Shown piece after piece: positions 7,724 to 15,346 of a DNA stretch of 32,462 nucleotides (the stretch's first letter is position 1; the number at the start of each line of letters is the position of its first letter). The notes below the pieces were generated by a model that saw only the letters and a program-made list of their open reading frames with translations, did no database searches and was not told where the DNA came from. The stretch covers positions 1 to 32,462 of the forward strand of contig JAIYAM010000044.1 of NCBI GenBank assembly GCA_027489065.1, in the 5' to 3' direction. This DNA is from Erythrobacteraceae bacterium (GTDB taxonomy: Bacteria; Pseudomonadota; Alphaproteobacteria; Sphingomonadales; Sphingomonadaceae). The translations under genes were made by a program, and so were the position numbers.

Positions 7724-9691
7724 ATGTCAAAGACCCCCGCAGGCACCCCCCACGATCCGCGCGGTGCGGAGCGCTTCAATGAGGAGCGCGCCGCCTATAC
7801 CGTGTCCAGCGCCCAGCCCGATCTGGAAGGCGGGGTGGCGGCGATCCGCGAGACTGTGCGGGTGCTCAAGCCCGTGCCCGGCGTCTACCGCATGGTCGAT
7901 GCGCGCGGCGAGGTGCTCTACGTCGGCAAGGCCCGCAGCCTCAAGGCGCGGGTCGCCAATTACACGCAGGTCGCGCAGCTTTCGGGCCGGCTCCAGCGCA
8001 TGGTCAGCCAGACGCGCTCCATGGAGATCATCACCACCAATTCCGAGGCCGAAGCGCTGCTGCTCGAGGCGCAGCTCATCAAACGCTTCCGTCCGGCCTT
8101 CAACGTGCTGCTGCGCGACGACAAGAGCTTCCCCTTCATCCTGCTGCGCGCCGATCACGCTTTCCCGCGCATCCAGAAGCACCGCGGCGCGCGGCGGGCC
8201 AAGGGCAATTACTACGGGCCTTTCGCCAGCGCCGGGAGCGTCAACACGACGCTCAACGCGCTCCAGAAGCTGTTCCTGCTGCGCTCCTGCACCGACAGCT
8301 TCTTCAACAATCGCGACCGGCCCTGCCTGCTCTACCAGATCAAGCGCTGCTCGGCGCCCTGCGTGGGGCGGATAAGCGAACCCGACTACGATGTGCTGGT
8401 GCGGCAGGCGAAGGACTTCCTGGCCGGCCGGTCGGGGCAGGTGCAGGCCGATCTCGAGCGGCAGATGGCCGAGGCCGCGGCGAACCTCGATTTCGAGACT
8501 GCGGCGATGCTGCGCGACCGGCTGAGGGCGGCGACCTTCATTCAAGGGTCTCAGGCGATCAATGCGCAGGGGCTGGGCGATGCCGATGTCTTCGCGCTCG
8601 CTGCCAAGAACGGGCAGATGACCGTGCAGGCCTTCTTCATCCGCGGCGGGCAGAACTGGGGGCACCGCGCCTTCTTCCCGCGCCACACGGCGGACGTGGA
8701 GGAAGCACAGGTGCTCGCCGACGTGATGCTGCAATTCTACGAGGAGGTGCCGCCGCCGCCGACCATCCTCGTCGACCGCGAGCTGCCCGAGCGCGAGCTG
8801 ATCGAGGCGGCGCTTTCCGAAGTGGCCGCGCGCAAGGTGCGGATCGGCATTCCCGAGCGCGGTGACCGGCGCAAGCTCATGGAGCAGGCGCAGCGCAATG
8901 CGGTCGATGCGCTCGACCGGCGGCTGGCCGAGACCGGCACCAAGGCGCGGTTGAACCGCGAGCTTGCCGAGTTCCTCGAGCTCGACACCCCGCCGCAGAG
9001 GATCGAGGTCTACGACAACAGCCACATCCAGGGCACCAAGGCGGTCGGTGCGATGATCGTTGCCGGGCCGGAGGGCTTCGAGAAAGGGCAGTACCGCAAG
9101 TTCAACATCCGCGAGGCGCAGTCGAACGACGACTTCGCGATGATGCGCGAGGTGATGACGCGCCGCTTCCGCAGCTTTGCCGACGGCGACGGCGAGCCGG
9201 GTGCGGACGCCAAGCCCGGCGGGCACGAGGCGATCCTGCCCGATCTCATGCTGATCGACGGCGGCAAGGGCCAGCTGTCGAGCGTGATGCGCGTGCTCGA
9301 GGATTACGGCATCGCGGGCGAGGTGGCGGTGGTCGGCATTGCCAAGGGCCCCAATCACGGGCGCGAGGGTCGCGAGGTGTTCCACTTCCCCGACGGGCGC
9401 GAGAAGATGCTGCCGCCCGGATCACCCTTGCTGTTCCACTTGCAGAACCTGCGCGACGAGGTGCACCGCTACGTGATTGGCGCGCACCGGGCGAAGCGTT
9501 CGCAGGCGATCACCGCCTCGCCGCTCGACGAGATTCCCGGCATTGGCCCCGCCCGCAAGCGCGCGCTGCTGCTGCATTTCGGCACCGCATCGAAGGTGCG
9601 GGCCGCGGCGCTCGAGGACCTCCAGCGCGCGCCCGGCGTCAGCGCGACGGTGGCGCGCAAGGTCTACGATTTCTACCACGCGGGCGGCTAG
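7724..9691 (+). CDS. uvrC: Excinuclease ABC subunit UvrC
   Basis: A 655-residue nucleotide-excision-repair nuclease that makes the two incisions around a lesion after UvrA/UvrB loading. Domains in order: GIY-YIG nuclease at about residues 50-135 (GVYRMVDARGEVLYVGKA); a Cys-rich stretch typical of the family (RPCLLYQIKRCSAPCVG); the UVR motif that contacts UvrB at about 244-268 (LDFETAAMLRDRL); the RNase H-like 3'-end nuclease from about 430 (EVYDNSHIQGTKAVGAMIV, with the catalytic Asp); and paired helix-hairpin-helix motifs near 600-650 (IPGIGPARKRALL and APGVSATVARKV). I chose the ATG at 7724 over one 36 bases earlier because upstream residues do not look family-like. An acidic and basic leader of about 40 residues precedes the nuclease. 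It is convergent with the OmpA-domain gene. Confidence 0.96.
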   Translation: MSKTPAGTPHDPRGAERFNEERAAYTVSSAQPDLEGGVAAIRETVRVLKPVPGVYRMVDARGEVLYVGKARSLKARVANYTQVAQLSGRLQRMVSQTRSMEIITTNSEAEALLLEAQLIKRFRPAFNVLLRDDKSFPFILLRADHAFPRIQKHRGARRAKGNYYGPFASAGSVNTTLNALQKLFLLRSCTDSFFNNRDRPCLLYQIKRCSAPCVGRISEPDYDVLVRQAKDFLAGRSGQVQADLERQMAEAAANLDFETAAMLRDRLRAATFIQGSQAINAQGLGDADVFALAAKNGQMTVQAFFIRGGQNWGHRAFFPRHTADVEEAQVLADVMLQFYEEVPPPPTILVDRELPERELIEAALSEVAARKVRIGIPERGDRRKLMEQAQRNAVDALDRRLAETGTKARLNRELAEFLELDTPPQRIEVYDNSHIQGTKAVGAMIVAGPEGFEKGQYRKFNIREAQSNDDFAMMREVMTRRFRSFADGDGEPGADAKPGGHEAILPDLMLIDGGKGQLSSVMRVLEDYGIAGEVAVVGIAKGPNHGREGREVFHFPDGREKMLPPGSPLLFHLQNLRDEVHRYVIGAHRAKRSQAITASPLDEIPGIGPARKRALLLHFGTASKVRAAALEDLQRAPGVSATVARKVYDFYHAGG

Positions 9692-9708
9692 ACGCCCGGC
9701 GCACGAAA

Positions 9709-9732
9709 GGGGCGGACCTTGCGGCCCGCCCC
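9709..9732. terminator. Hairpin between convergent uvrC and OmpA-domain genes
   Basis: GGGGCGG (9709-9715) pairs with CCGCCCC (9726-9732) in the 67-base gap between the two convergent stops. A second 6-bp stem, CGGGCG/CGCCCG (9681-9686 with 9693-9698), overlaps the uvrC stop codon. There is no run of T on either side, so this is at best a partial terminator. Position rather than sequence is the main support. Confidence 0.4.
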
Positions 9733-9758
9733 CGAATATCGCCTTGCCTCGCGGCAGA

Positions 9759-10709
9759 TTACTGGCGGGCGACCTGCTGCGGGTCGTCGAGCGCCTTGCT
9801 CACCAGCACGTTGACCGACACGCGGCGGTTCTGCGCGCGGCCTTCAGGCGTCGAGTTGTCGGCGGCCGGATCGGCGGTCGCCATGCCGGTCGGCGTCAGC
9901 ATCCGGTAGGGCTTCCACTTGCAGACCTGCTGGAGGTGGTTGACCACCGCCGCAGCGCGCTTTTCCGAAAGGGTCTGGTTGAACTCCTGCGAACCGGTGA
10001 TGTCGGCATAGCCGAGCACCAGCAGCAGCGCGTTTTCATTCTGGTCGGCCTGCGCCGCGGCGTTGCACAGTTCCGCCTTGTAGGCCGGGGTCAGCGTCGC
10101 CTTGCCGGTCTGGAAGTAGACGTTGGAGGTGCCGACGAGGTTGTACTTGTCGATATCGCCCAGGCGACCGCGCAGGGCCTCGGTGGCCGCGGCGTTCTGC
10201 CTGATCGCTTCGCCCTGTTCGCCGAACTGCTGCGACGTGCCGCCGCGGATCATCGCCGCGATCTGGCGATCATCGCTGGTGAAGCGCACTTCATTGGCCA
10301 CCAGGCCGCCGCTGTATTGCGAGGTCTTGACGATTACCGGCAGGCCGTTGTTGAGCGCGGTCTGGTCGAAGGTCTTGTTGCCGATCCCCAGGAATCCGCC
10401 GCGGCTGCGGATCTCGGTCTCGGGGTGCAGCGTCACGGTCGTGACGGTGCCGTCATTGCCGGTGACCTGAAGGCTCGAACCCCGGCGGGCAGTGATCATG
10501 CCTTCGACACGCGGGCCGTCCTGCATCTCGGCGAGCGAAGGAAGCGCACCGTAGACGGTGGTCTCCGCCTCGGCCTGCGCGCCGGTGGCGGTCTGGCCGG
10601 TGGTCTGGCTGTCGGCCGGGTAGTTCTGGGCCGAAAGGCCGGTGGTGGCCGCGGCGGCGAGCAGCGTCGCGAAAGCGATCCTGCGCGAATGCGAGGTAAG
10701 TTTGGTCAT
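9759..10709 (-). CDS. OmpA family outer-membrane / peptidoglycan-binding protein
   Basis: A 316-residue exported protein. Residues 1-28 form a signal peptide (basic start, then FATLLAAAATTGLSAQ). A central segment at about 55-130 (MITARRGSSLQVTGNDGTV, LHPETEIRSRGG) resembles small beta domains of the DUF5666 type. The C-terminal OmpA domain starts near residue 190 with NVYFQTGKATLTP and holds the peptidoglycan-contact signature NQTLSEKRAAAVVNHL and NRRVSVNVLV. Two cysteines in this domain could pair. It should tether the outer membrane to peptidoglycan. Of two ATGs six bases apart, the one at 10709 is preferred: AGGAG lies 7 bases upstream of it but only 1-2 bases upstream of the ATG at 10715. 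No classical eight-strand OmpA barrel is visible. Confidence 0.9.
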   Translation of the reverse strand: MTKLTSHSRRIAFATLLAAAATTGLSAQNYPADSQTTGQTATGAQAEAETTVYGALPSLAEMQDGPRVEGMITARRGSSLQVTGNDGTVTTVTLHPETEIRSRGGFLGIGNKTFDQTALNNGLPVIVKTSQYSGGLVANEVRFTSDDRQIAAMIRGGTSQQFGEQGEAIRQNAAATEALRGRLGDIDKYNLVGTSNVYFQTGKATLTPAYKAELCNAAAQADQNENALLLVLGYADITGSQEFNQTLSEKRAAAVVNHLQQVCKWKPYRMLTPTGMATADPAADNSTPEGRAQNRRVSVNVLVSKALDDPQQVARQ

Positions 10710-10727
10710 GGTCATGCTCCTGCGTTG

Positions 10728-10753
10728 CAGGCCGCGATCCCGTAAGCGGCCTG
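10728..10753 (-). promoter_or_regulatory. Perfect 8-bp stem-loop in the leader of the OmpA-domain gene
   Basis: CAGGCCGC (10728-10735) and GCGGCCTG (10746-10753) are exact reverse complements around a 10-base loop. The structure ends a few bases before the AGGAG ribosome binding site. A leader hairpin stabilises ompA mRNA in E. coli, so a similar role is possible here; it is inferred from position only. Confidence 0.45.
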
Positions 10754-10810
10754 TCCTTGGGGGTAACGCGCGAGGGGTGTTGACCAGCGCCTTGCTGCCA
10801 GATGAACAAG

Positions 10811-10849
10811 CATACCCCGGTGCCCGCGGGAGCGGGTCACCGGGGTATG
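10811..10849 (-). terminator. Strong hairpin downstream of the DUF885 gene
   Basis: CATACCCCGGTG (10811-10822) pairs perfectly with CACCGGGGTATG (10838-10849). An inner CCCGC/GCGGG stem makes the total about 17 bp with one bulged base. It starts 43 bases past the DUF885 stop on the minus strand. The following minus-strand bases (GCTTGTTCAT) are only mildly T-rich. A terminator is the most likely role, although it could also insulate the OmpA-domain promoter. Confidence 0.65.
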
Positions 10850-10891
10850 GAATGCGGCGGGCCGTGCTGCGCGGCGCCGTCCGGCCGTGGC

Positions 10892-12715
10892 TCAGTTGCC
10901 CGTCTGGGCCGCGATCCAGCGATCGATCTTGGCTTCCAGAACCGTGAGCGGAAGGCCCCCGGTGTTCAGTACCTGCTCGTGGAAGGCCTTGATGTCGAAC
11001 TTGGCCCCGAGCTTCGTCTGCGCACGGTTGCGCAGCTCCTGGATCTTCAGCGCGCCGATCTTGTAGGCGAGCGCCTGGCTGGGGATCGCGATATAGCGGT
11101 CCACCTCGGCGACCACCTCGGTGCGGGTCATGCCCGAATTCGCCATCATGAAGTCGATCGCCTGATCGCGGGTCCAGCCCTTGGCGTGAATGCCGGTATC
11201 GACCACCAGTCGCATCGCGCGCAGCTGTTCGTCCTGCAGCGTGCCATAGCGGTTCCACGGGTCCTTGTAGAAGCCCATCTCGTTGCCGAGAGTCTCGGCA
11301 TAGAGCGCCCAGCCTTCCACAAAGGCGGTGGTGCCGCCATAACGCATGAAGGCGGGCAGCGCCTCGTTCTCCTGCGCCAGGCTGATCTGGAAGTGGTGCC
11401 CCGGCGAGCCTTCGTGAAGGTAGAGCGTCACATTGCCCGGGGTGAGGCGGCTCGGCAGGTCATAGGCGTTGAAGTAGAACACGCCCGGCCGCTTCCCGTC
11501 GGGCGAACCCTGCTGGTAGGAGCCGCCGGCCTCGAACTTCTCGGTGGTGGGATCGTAGGGACGGATCTCCAGCGGCGACTTGGGGATGAGCGAGAAATAG
11601 TCGCCGATCTTGGCGTCGACCTGCTTGCCGATATCGTAGAAGTTCTGCGTCAGCCCCTCGCGGGTCTTGGGCTGGAACTTGGGATCGGTGCGGACATAGT
11701 CGAAGAACTGGGTGAGGGTGCCCTTGAACTTCACTTCCTTCTTGAGCTTCTCGAGCTCGGACTTGATCCGCGTGACTTCCGACAGGCCGAGCTTGTGGAT
11801 CGTCTCGGCATCGAGCGGCAGGGTGGTCGATTCCTCGATCGCCCGCGCATAGAGCTTGTCGCCGCCCTTCATTTGGCTGAGGCCGATGCTGTCGCGCGCG
11901 GCGGGCAGGTATTCGTCGCGCAGGAAATCGCGCAGCCGCGTGTTGGCGGCGTAGATTTCCTTGGTCTTGGCCTCGTAGGCGGCGGTGAGGCGCGCCTTGT
12001 CCTCGGCCGAGAAGCTCTCGGGGAAGGTCTTGGTCGGACCCATGTACTGGGATTCGCCGATCGGCTGGGCGAGCTGCGTGTCGAGCTGGGTGACCATGAT
12101 CCCGACCGTCAGCTTGGTCTCGACCACGCCGCTCTTCATGCCTTCGCGGAACTTGGCAATCGCACGGCCGATGAAGGCGACATAGTCGTCGTGGCGGGTG
12201 AGGTTGTCCTCGTAGTTCGCCATGGTCTTGAACGGCGCGACCCCGGTGCCGCTGGCGAAGGTCGGGTAGAAGGTGTGCAGCCCGAAGAAGTGGTTGAGCG
12301 GACGCACTTCGGTGAGCGCGCGGATTTCATCGCTGTAACCCTCGAGCGCGCGCTCCTGCGTGTACTTGAACACGTCGTAGGCGAGCTGGTCGGTCGCATC
12401 GAGCTTCGCCCGGTCGATCTGGGCGAGCAGCGCGAGGTTGAGCTTGATGTCGGTGCGGCTGGCGAGGAAGCTCGAATCCGTCAGCAGGTCGCCGAGCCGG
12501 CCGGCGTTCTCTTCGTCGCCGCGGAACAGCCGGCTGAGCGGGTTGAGCTCCAGCTCGCGCGCATCGGCGTCGTCGAACAGGGCGAACAGCTTGGCGTGCT
12601 CGGACTGCGATTGGTCGGGCTGCGCGCTGGCCGATGCGGGCGTGGTCTGGGCCATGGCGGGCAGCGGCGAGAGCAGCAGCACCGTGGAGGCGGCAAGAGC
12701 GAGGCGTAGGGTCAT
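10892..12715 (-). CDS. DUF885 family exported metallopeptidase-like protein
   Basis: A 607-residue protein with a clear signal peptide (LRLALAASTVLLLSPLPAMAQ, cleavage near residue 23), so it should be periplasmic or surface-linked. The DUF885 signature is a zinc-binding HEGxPGHH motif, seen as YLHEGSPGHHFQ at about residues 431-442. The downstream AFVEGWALYAETLGNEMG supplies the glutamate expected of gluzincin-type enzymes. Length and order match DUF885 proteins, which are common and often multicopy in sphingomonads and Caulobacter. Peptidase activity follows from the motif and the substrate is unknown. The gene appears to stand alone, with a strong hairpin after it and 123 bases between it and the carotenoid oxygenase upstream. 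Confidence 0.93.
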   Translation of the reverse strand: MTLRLALAASTVLLLSPLPAMAQTTPASASAQPDQSQSEHAKLFALFDDADARELELNPLSRLFRGDEENAGRLGDLLTDSSFLASRTDIKLNLALLAQIDRAKLDATDQLAYDVFKYTQERALEGYSDEIRALTEVRPLNHFFGLHTFYPTFASGTGVAPFKTMANYEDNLTRHDDYVAFIGRAIAKFREGMKSGVVETKLTVGIMVTQLDTQLAQPIGESQYMGPTKTFPESFSAEDKARLTAAYEAKTKEIYAANTRLRDFLRDEYLPAARDSIGLSQMKGGDKLYARAIEESTTLPLDAETIHKLGLSEVTRIKSELEKLKKEVKFKGTLTQFFDYVRTDPKFQPKTREGLTQNFYDIGKQVDAKIGDYFSLIPKSPLEIRPYDPTTEKFEAGGSYQQGSPDGKRPGVFYFNAYDLPSRLTPGNVTLYLHEGSPGHHFQISLAQENEALPAFMRYGGTTAFVEGWALYAETLGNEMGFYKDPWNRYGTLQDEQLRAMRLVVDTGIHAKGWTRDQAIDFMMANSGMTRTEVVAEVDRYIAIPSQALAYKIGALKIQELRNRAQTKLGAKFDIKAFHEQVLNTGGLPLTVLEAKIDRWIAAQTGN

Positions 12716-12838
12716 GGCAGAAGGGTCCTAGGGTGCGTTTGATCCGGTCCAGAGCAGGGCTAGACCCCCTCCAAACCCCCCGCAACAGCGCCTGCGACGA
12801 GCGTCAGAGGGCGTTCGACCGGGGTCGAGGGGCGCCGC

Positions 12839-14350
12839 TCAGGCTGCGGCGAAGCGCTTTGCGTGAAAGGCCGCGTCGGCGCGCAGCTGGTCGTGCTCGA
12901 CCCAGACGGAGTGCGTTCCCGAACACAGCTTGTGCGGCAGCGCGAGGCGGCAGATCGGGCCCTTGGCGATGTCCGCCGCATCGAGGATCGCACATTGCGA
13001 GGTGCCGGTGTTCTCGTCGATCAGGAAGGTGACCAGATAGCCTTCCTGTTCGCCTACCGCTTCGCTACTTGAGGCGGGCTTCCTCGGGATCATCGGGCTT
13101 TCGCTGGCATAGACCCCCTCGGGCAGGCGATAGACCTGTTCTTCTCCGGTCTCGGTGTCGTGGCGGACATAGCCGTTGAACAGGAACCAGCCGGGCCGGG
13201 TGGTGGTGGACCAGACGTAGCGGCTCTTGTGCATCGCGAACTTTGGATTGATCATCCCGAACTCGACGATCCGCTCGCCGAGCCGCTCCTCGCGGGTTTC
13301 GCCCGTCTTGAGGTTGAAGCGCCAGCGGTGGAGGCGGCTCTGGAAGGAATGCTCGTCGACGTAAGCCATCATGTGGCTGTAGCGGCCCATCTCTTCCAGC
13401 GGATCGGGCATGGGCTTGGCCTGATGGTAGCCTTCGAGGATCACCTCGTCGCCTTCCTCCCAGGCGTTGGTCCAGTGGAGCACGTAGGTGGGAGATGCCT
13501 CGAACCAGCGGATATCCTCGGGATTGCCGCGGCGCGGGATCAGGCCGAAGCGGGTGGGGATGCCGTCGTGTATCCGCGCGGCATGAATGTTCCGCCCGAG
13601 CAGCTCCTCGTCCCAGAACAGCGGCATGTCGTTGAGGATCGACCAATTGGGCGTGATCGCCATGTCGTGCGGCAGGCGCGGGCCGGGCAGGGGGACGGGC
13701 ACATAGTGCACCAGCGCGCCGGTGCGGTCGACCACGCCGTAATGCATAAAAGGCGCGTGCTTGGAGTAGTTGAAGAACATCAGCTCGCCCGTGCTCTCGT
13801 CGACCTTGGGATGGGCCGAGATGCCGTCCAGCGGCACCCACGGCGCCTTGCCGCGGCTGCCCAGCGTCACCGGATCGAGCATCCACGCCTCGCCGCATTG
13901 GTAGAGGGTCGCGTAGGCGGTGCCGGCGTGGACGATGATGTCCGTCGATCCGGTGTCCTTGAGACCCCCGTGTGCGCCGAAGCCGGGGCGCACACTCGTG
14001 CCCCACGGGTCCATCAACCCGCCCCACAAGGAGCGGCCCGCGATCTGCTCGGCCTCGAAGCAATGGGTGCGCACGAAGCGGTTGCGATAGCTCGCCTTGC
14101 CGCCCGAAATGTTGACCTGGTGGATCATCGCGTCGCCATCGAAAGGATGGTGCCGCCCGAGCGGCTGGTGTACCTGGTTCTCGGTATTGCGCAGGTAGAT
14201 GCCGTCGATGTCGCGGGGAATGGCGCCTTCGATCACCGGCAGCTCGGCAACGTCGACCTCTTCGTGGAGCGGTGTCCACGGGCCGGTCAGATAGGGATGG
14301 TTTGACGGCTCGAGGCTGGTCCTGACCGGCGGGTGGCGTGTGATCTGCAT
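12839..14350 (-). CDS. Carotenoid oxygenase family protein (CCD/RPE65-like)
   Basis: A 503-residue member of the non-heme iron(II) dioxygenases that cleave a double bond in carotenoids, apocarotenoids or stilbenes. Family features in order: the N-terminal DIDGIYLRNTENQ and HPFDGDAMIHQV; candidate iron-binding histidines in GISAHPKVD, LPHDMAITPNW, YVLHWTNAWEEGD and, near the C-terminus, CSGTHSVWVEHDQL. The seven-bladed propeller usual in the family is consistent with the length. The start is the ATG at 14350, preceded by a purine-rich GGGAGAGAG; an extended reading further upstream has no family-like sequence. A 24-base stretch at 13052-13075 is a copy of a short repeat found after hppA and encodes PASSSEAVG at about residues 426-434. 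Substrate preference cannot be read here. Confidence 0.93.
   Translation of the reverse strand: MQITRHPPVRTSLEPSNHPYLTGPWTPLHEEVDVAELPVIEGAIPRDIDGIYLRNTENQVHQPLGRHHPFDGDAMIHQVNISGGKASYRNRFVRTHCFEAEQIAGRSLWGGLMDPWGTSVRPGFGAHGGLKDTGSTDIIVHAGTAYATLYQCGEAWMLDPVTLGSRGKAPWVPLDGISAHPKVDESTGELMFFNYSKHAPFMHYGVVDRTGALVHYVPVPLPGPRLPHDMAITPNWSILNDMPLFWDEELLGRNIHAARIHDGIPTRFGLIPRRGNPEDIRWFEASPTYVLHWTNAWEEGDEVILEGYHQAKPMPDPLEEMGRYSHMMAYVDEHSFQSRLHRWRFNLKTGETREERLGERIVEFGMINPKFAMHKSRYVWSTTTRPGWFLFNGYVRHDTETGEEQVYRLPEGVYASESPMIPRKPASSSEAVGEQEGYLVTFLIDENTGTSQCAILDAADIAKGPICRLALPHKLCSGTHSVWVEHDQLRADAAFHAKRFAAA
13052..13075. repeat. Copy 3 of a short hairpin repeat, inside the carotenoid oxygenase gene
   Basis: A 22-base core, 13053-13074 (begins CCTACCGCTTCGC and ends CTACTTGAGG), is identical to copy 2 at 18517-18538 apart from the flanking bases that close the stem. 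Here the ends are GCCT/AGGC instead of GCCCT/AGGGC. It is translated in frame, giving Ser-rich PASSSEAVG within an otherwise conserved region of the enzyme. Confidence 0.8.
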
Positions 14351-14422
14351 AGGTCTCTCTCCCTTGCGGCAGGATGCGCCAGCAGGCTTTGGCTGGCAAG
14401 GGTCGAGCATAACCGCTGAAAT

Positions 14423-14436
14423 TTGATGCCGATCAA
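14423..14436. promoter_or_regulatory. Perfect FNR/FixK-type box upstream of the universal stress protein gene
   Basis: TTGATGCCGATCAA matches the consensus TTGAT-N4-ATCAA at all ten fixed positions. Its centre is 59 bases upstream of the universal stress protein ATG. A site at -41.5 would put the transcript start near 14471, compatible with the AAAGGGAG ribosome binding site that follows. It lies in the 138-base divergent region and could also affect the carotenoid oxygenase gene. Confidence 0.75.
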
Positions 14437-14488
14437 GGCCGCGTCCTCGGTTTGGGTCGATTCGTGATCCATCAAAGGGAGACCGGCC

Positions 14489-15304
14489 ATGAAATCGATT
14501 CTGCTGCATATCGACCACGATTCCGCGATGAACGCGCGTCTGCAGGTCGCACTCGACATCGCGCGCTCGGCCAACGGCCACATCACCTGCCTCCAGGCGA
14601 TCAGCTACGAGGTGTTTGCGCCGGGAGACATGTACGGCGCTGCGATCGCCGCCGCGATGCCGGCCATCAAGGAGAACGCCGAGGCGCTGCGCGCCGAGAT
14701 CGAGCGCGAGCTCGAGAACGAAGGCGTGCCGTGGGACTGGCGCTTCGTCTACGGAATTGCCCCGCAGCGCCTGCTGGAAGCCTCGCCGCTGGCCGACATC
14801 GTCATCCTTGGTCCGGCCGAACCCGGCATGGGCGGGCGAGGGCCGTCATCGCTGGTCGGCGAAGTGGTGCTGAAGGCGCCCGTTCCGGTGCTGGTCGTGC
14901 CGGCGGACGCACGCAGCTTCGATGTCGGCGCGCCGATGCTGGTCGCGTGGAACGGCTCGGTCGAGAGCGCCCATGCTTTGCGCGCCGCGTTGCCGCTGCT
15001 CGCCTGTTCCTGCAAGGTGACGCTGGCGAGCGTGGTCGAGGCCGATGCGCGGGAAGGCTACGATCTGCCGTCGACCCAGGGCGCACATTACCTCAGCCGC
15101 CATGGCATCGAGTGCGAGATGGTTGAGATCCCCCGGGGCGAAGCCACGGTGCCCGACGCGCTTTTCCTGGCGGCCCGGATGCGCGAATGCTCGCTGATCG
15201 TGATGGGTGCCTACGGGCACGCGCGGCTGACCGAGCTATTGTTCGGCGGGGTCACGCGCCAGATGCTGAGCGCGCCGCGGATGCCGATGCTGCTGGCGCA
15301 TTAG
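14489..15304 (+). CDS. Universal stress protein, two tandem UspA domains
   Basis: A 271-residue cytosolic protein made of two UspA folds. The first domain (about 1-145) starts KSILLHIDHDSAMNARLQVALDIA and ends with a degenerate nucleotide site (ILGPAEPGMGGRGPSSLVGEVV). The second (about 150-271) starts PMLVAWNGSVESAHALRAALP and holds the ATP-binding pattern G-x2-G-x9-G in MGAYGHARLTELLFGGVTR. Such tandem proteins are often induced under low oxygen or respiratory stress. That fits the perfect FNR-type box about 60 bases upstream. The ATG follows AAAGGGAG with good spacing. The gene is divergent from the carotenoid oxygenase and convergent with the thioesterase gene 42 bases downstream. Confidence 0.93.
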   Translation: MKSILLHIDHDSAMNARLQVALDIARSANGHITCLQAISYEVFAPGDMYGAAIAAAMPAIKENAEALRAEIERELENEGVPWDWRFVYGIAPQRLLEASPLADIVILGPAEPGMGGRGPSSLVGEVVLKAPVPVLVVPADARSFDVGAPMLVAWNGSVESAHALRAALPLLACSCKVTLASVVEADAREGYDLPSTQGAHYLSRHGIECEMVEIPRGEATVPDALFLAARMRECSLIVMGAYGHARLTELLFGGVTRQMLSAPRMPMLLAH

Positions 15305-15346
15305 TTTGCGCCCTCAAGCGCCCGCCTTGCGGCGCGCCGAGGATGA

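Noticed and set aside
10710..11258. An extended OmpA-domain protein running upstream to 11258
   Set aside because: That stretch overlaps the end of the DUF885 gene, and a signal peptide starts precisely at 10709.
12839..14581. A longer carotenoid oxygenase starting at 14581
   Set aside because: The extra N-terminus would run through the FNR-type box and the stress protein start and has no family resemblance; the ATG at 14350 fits better.
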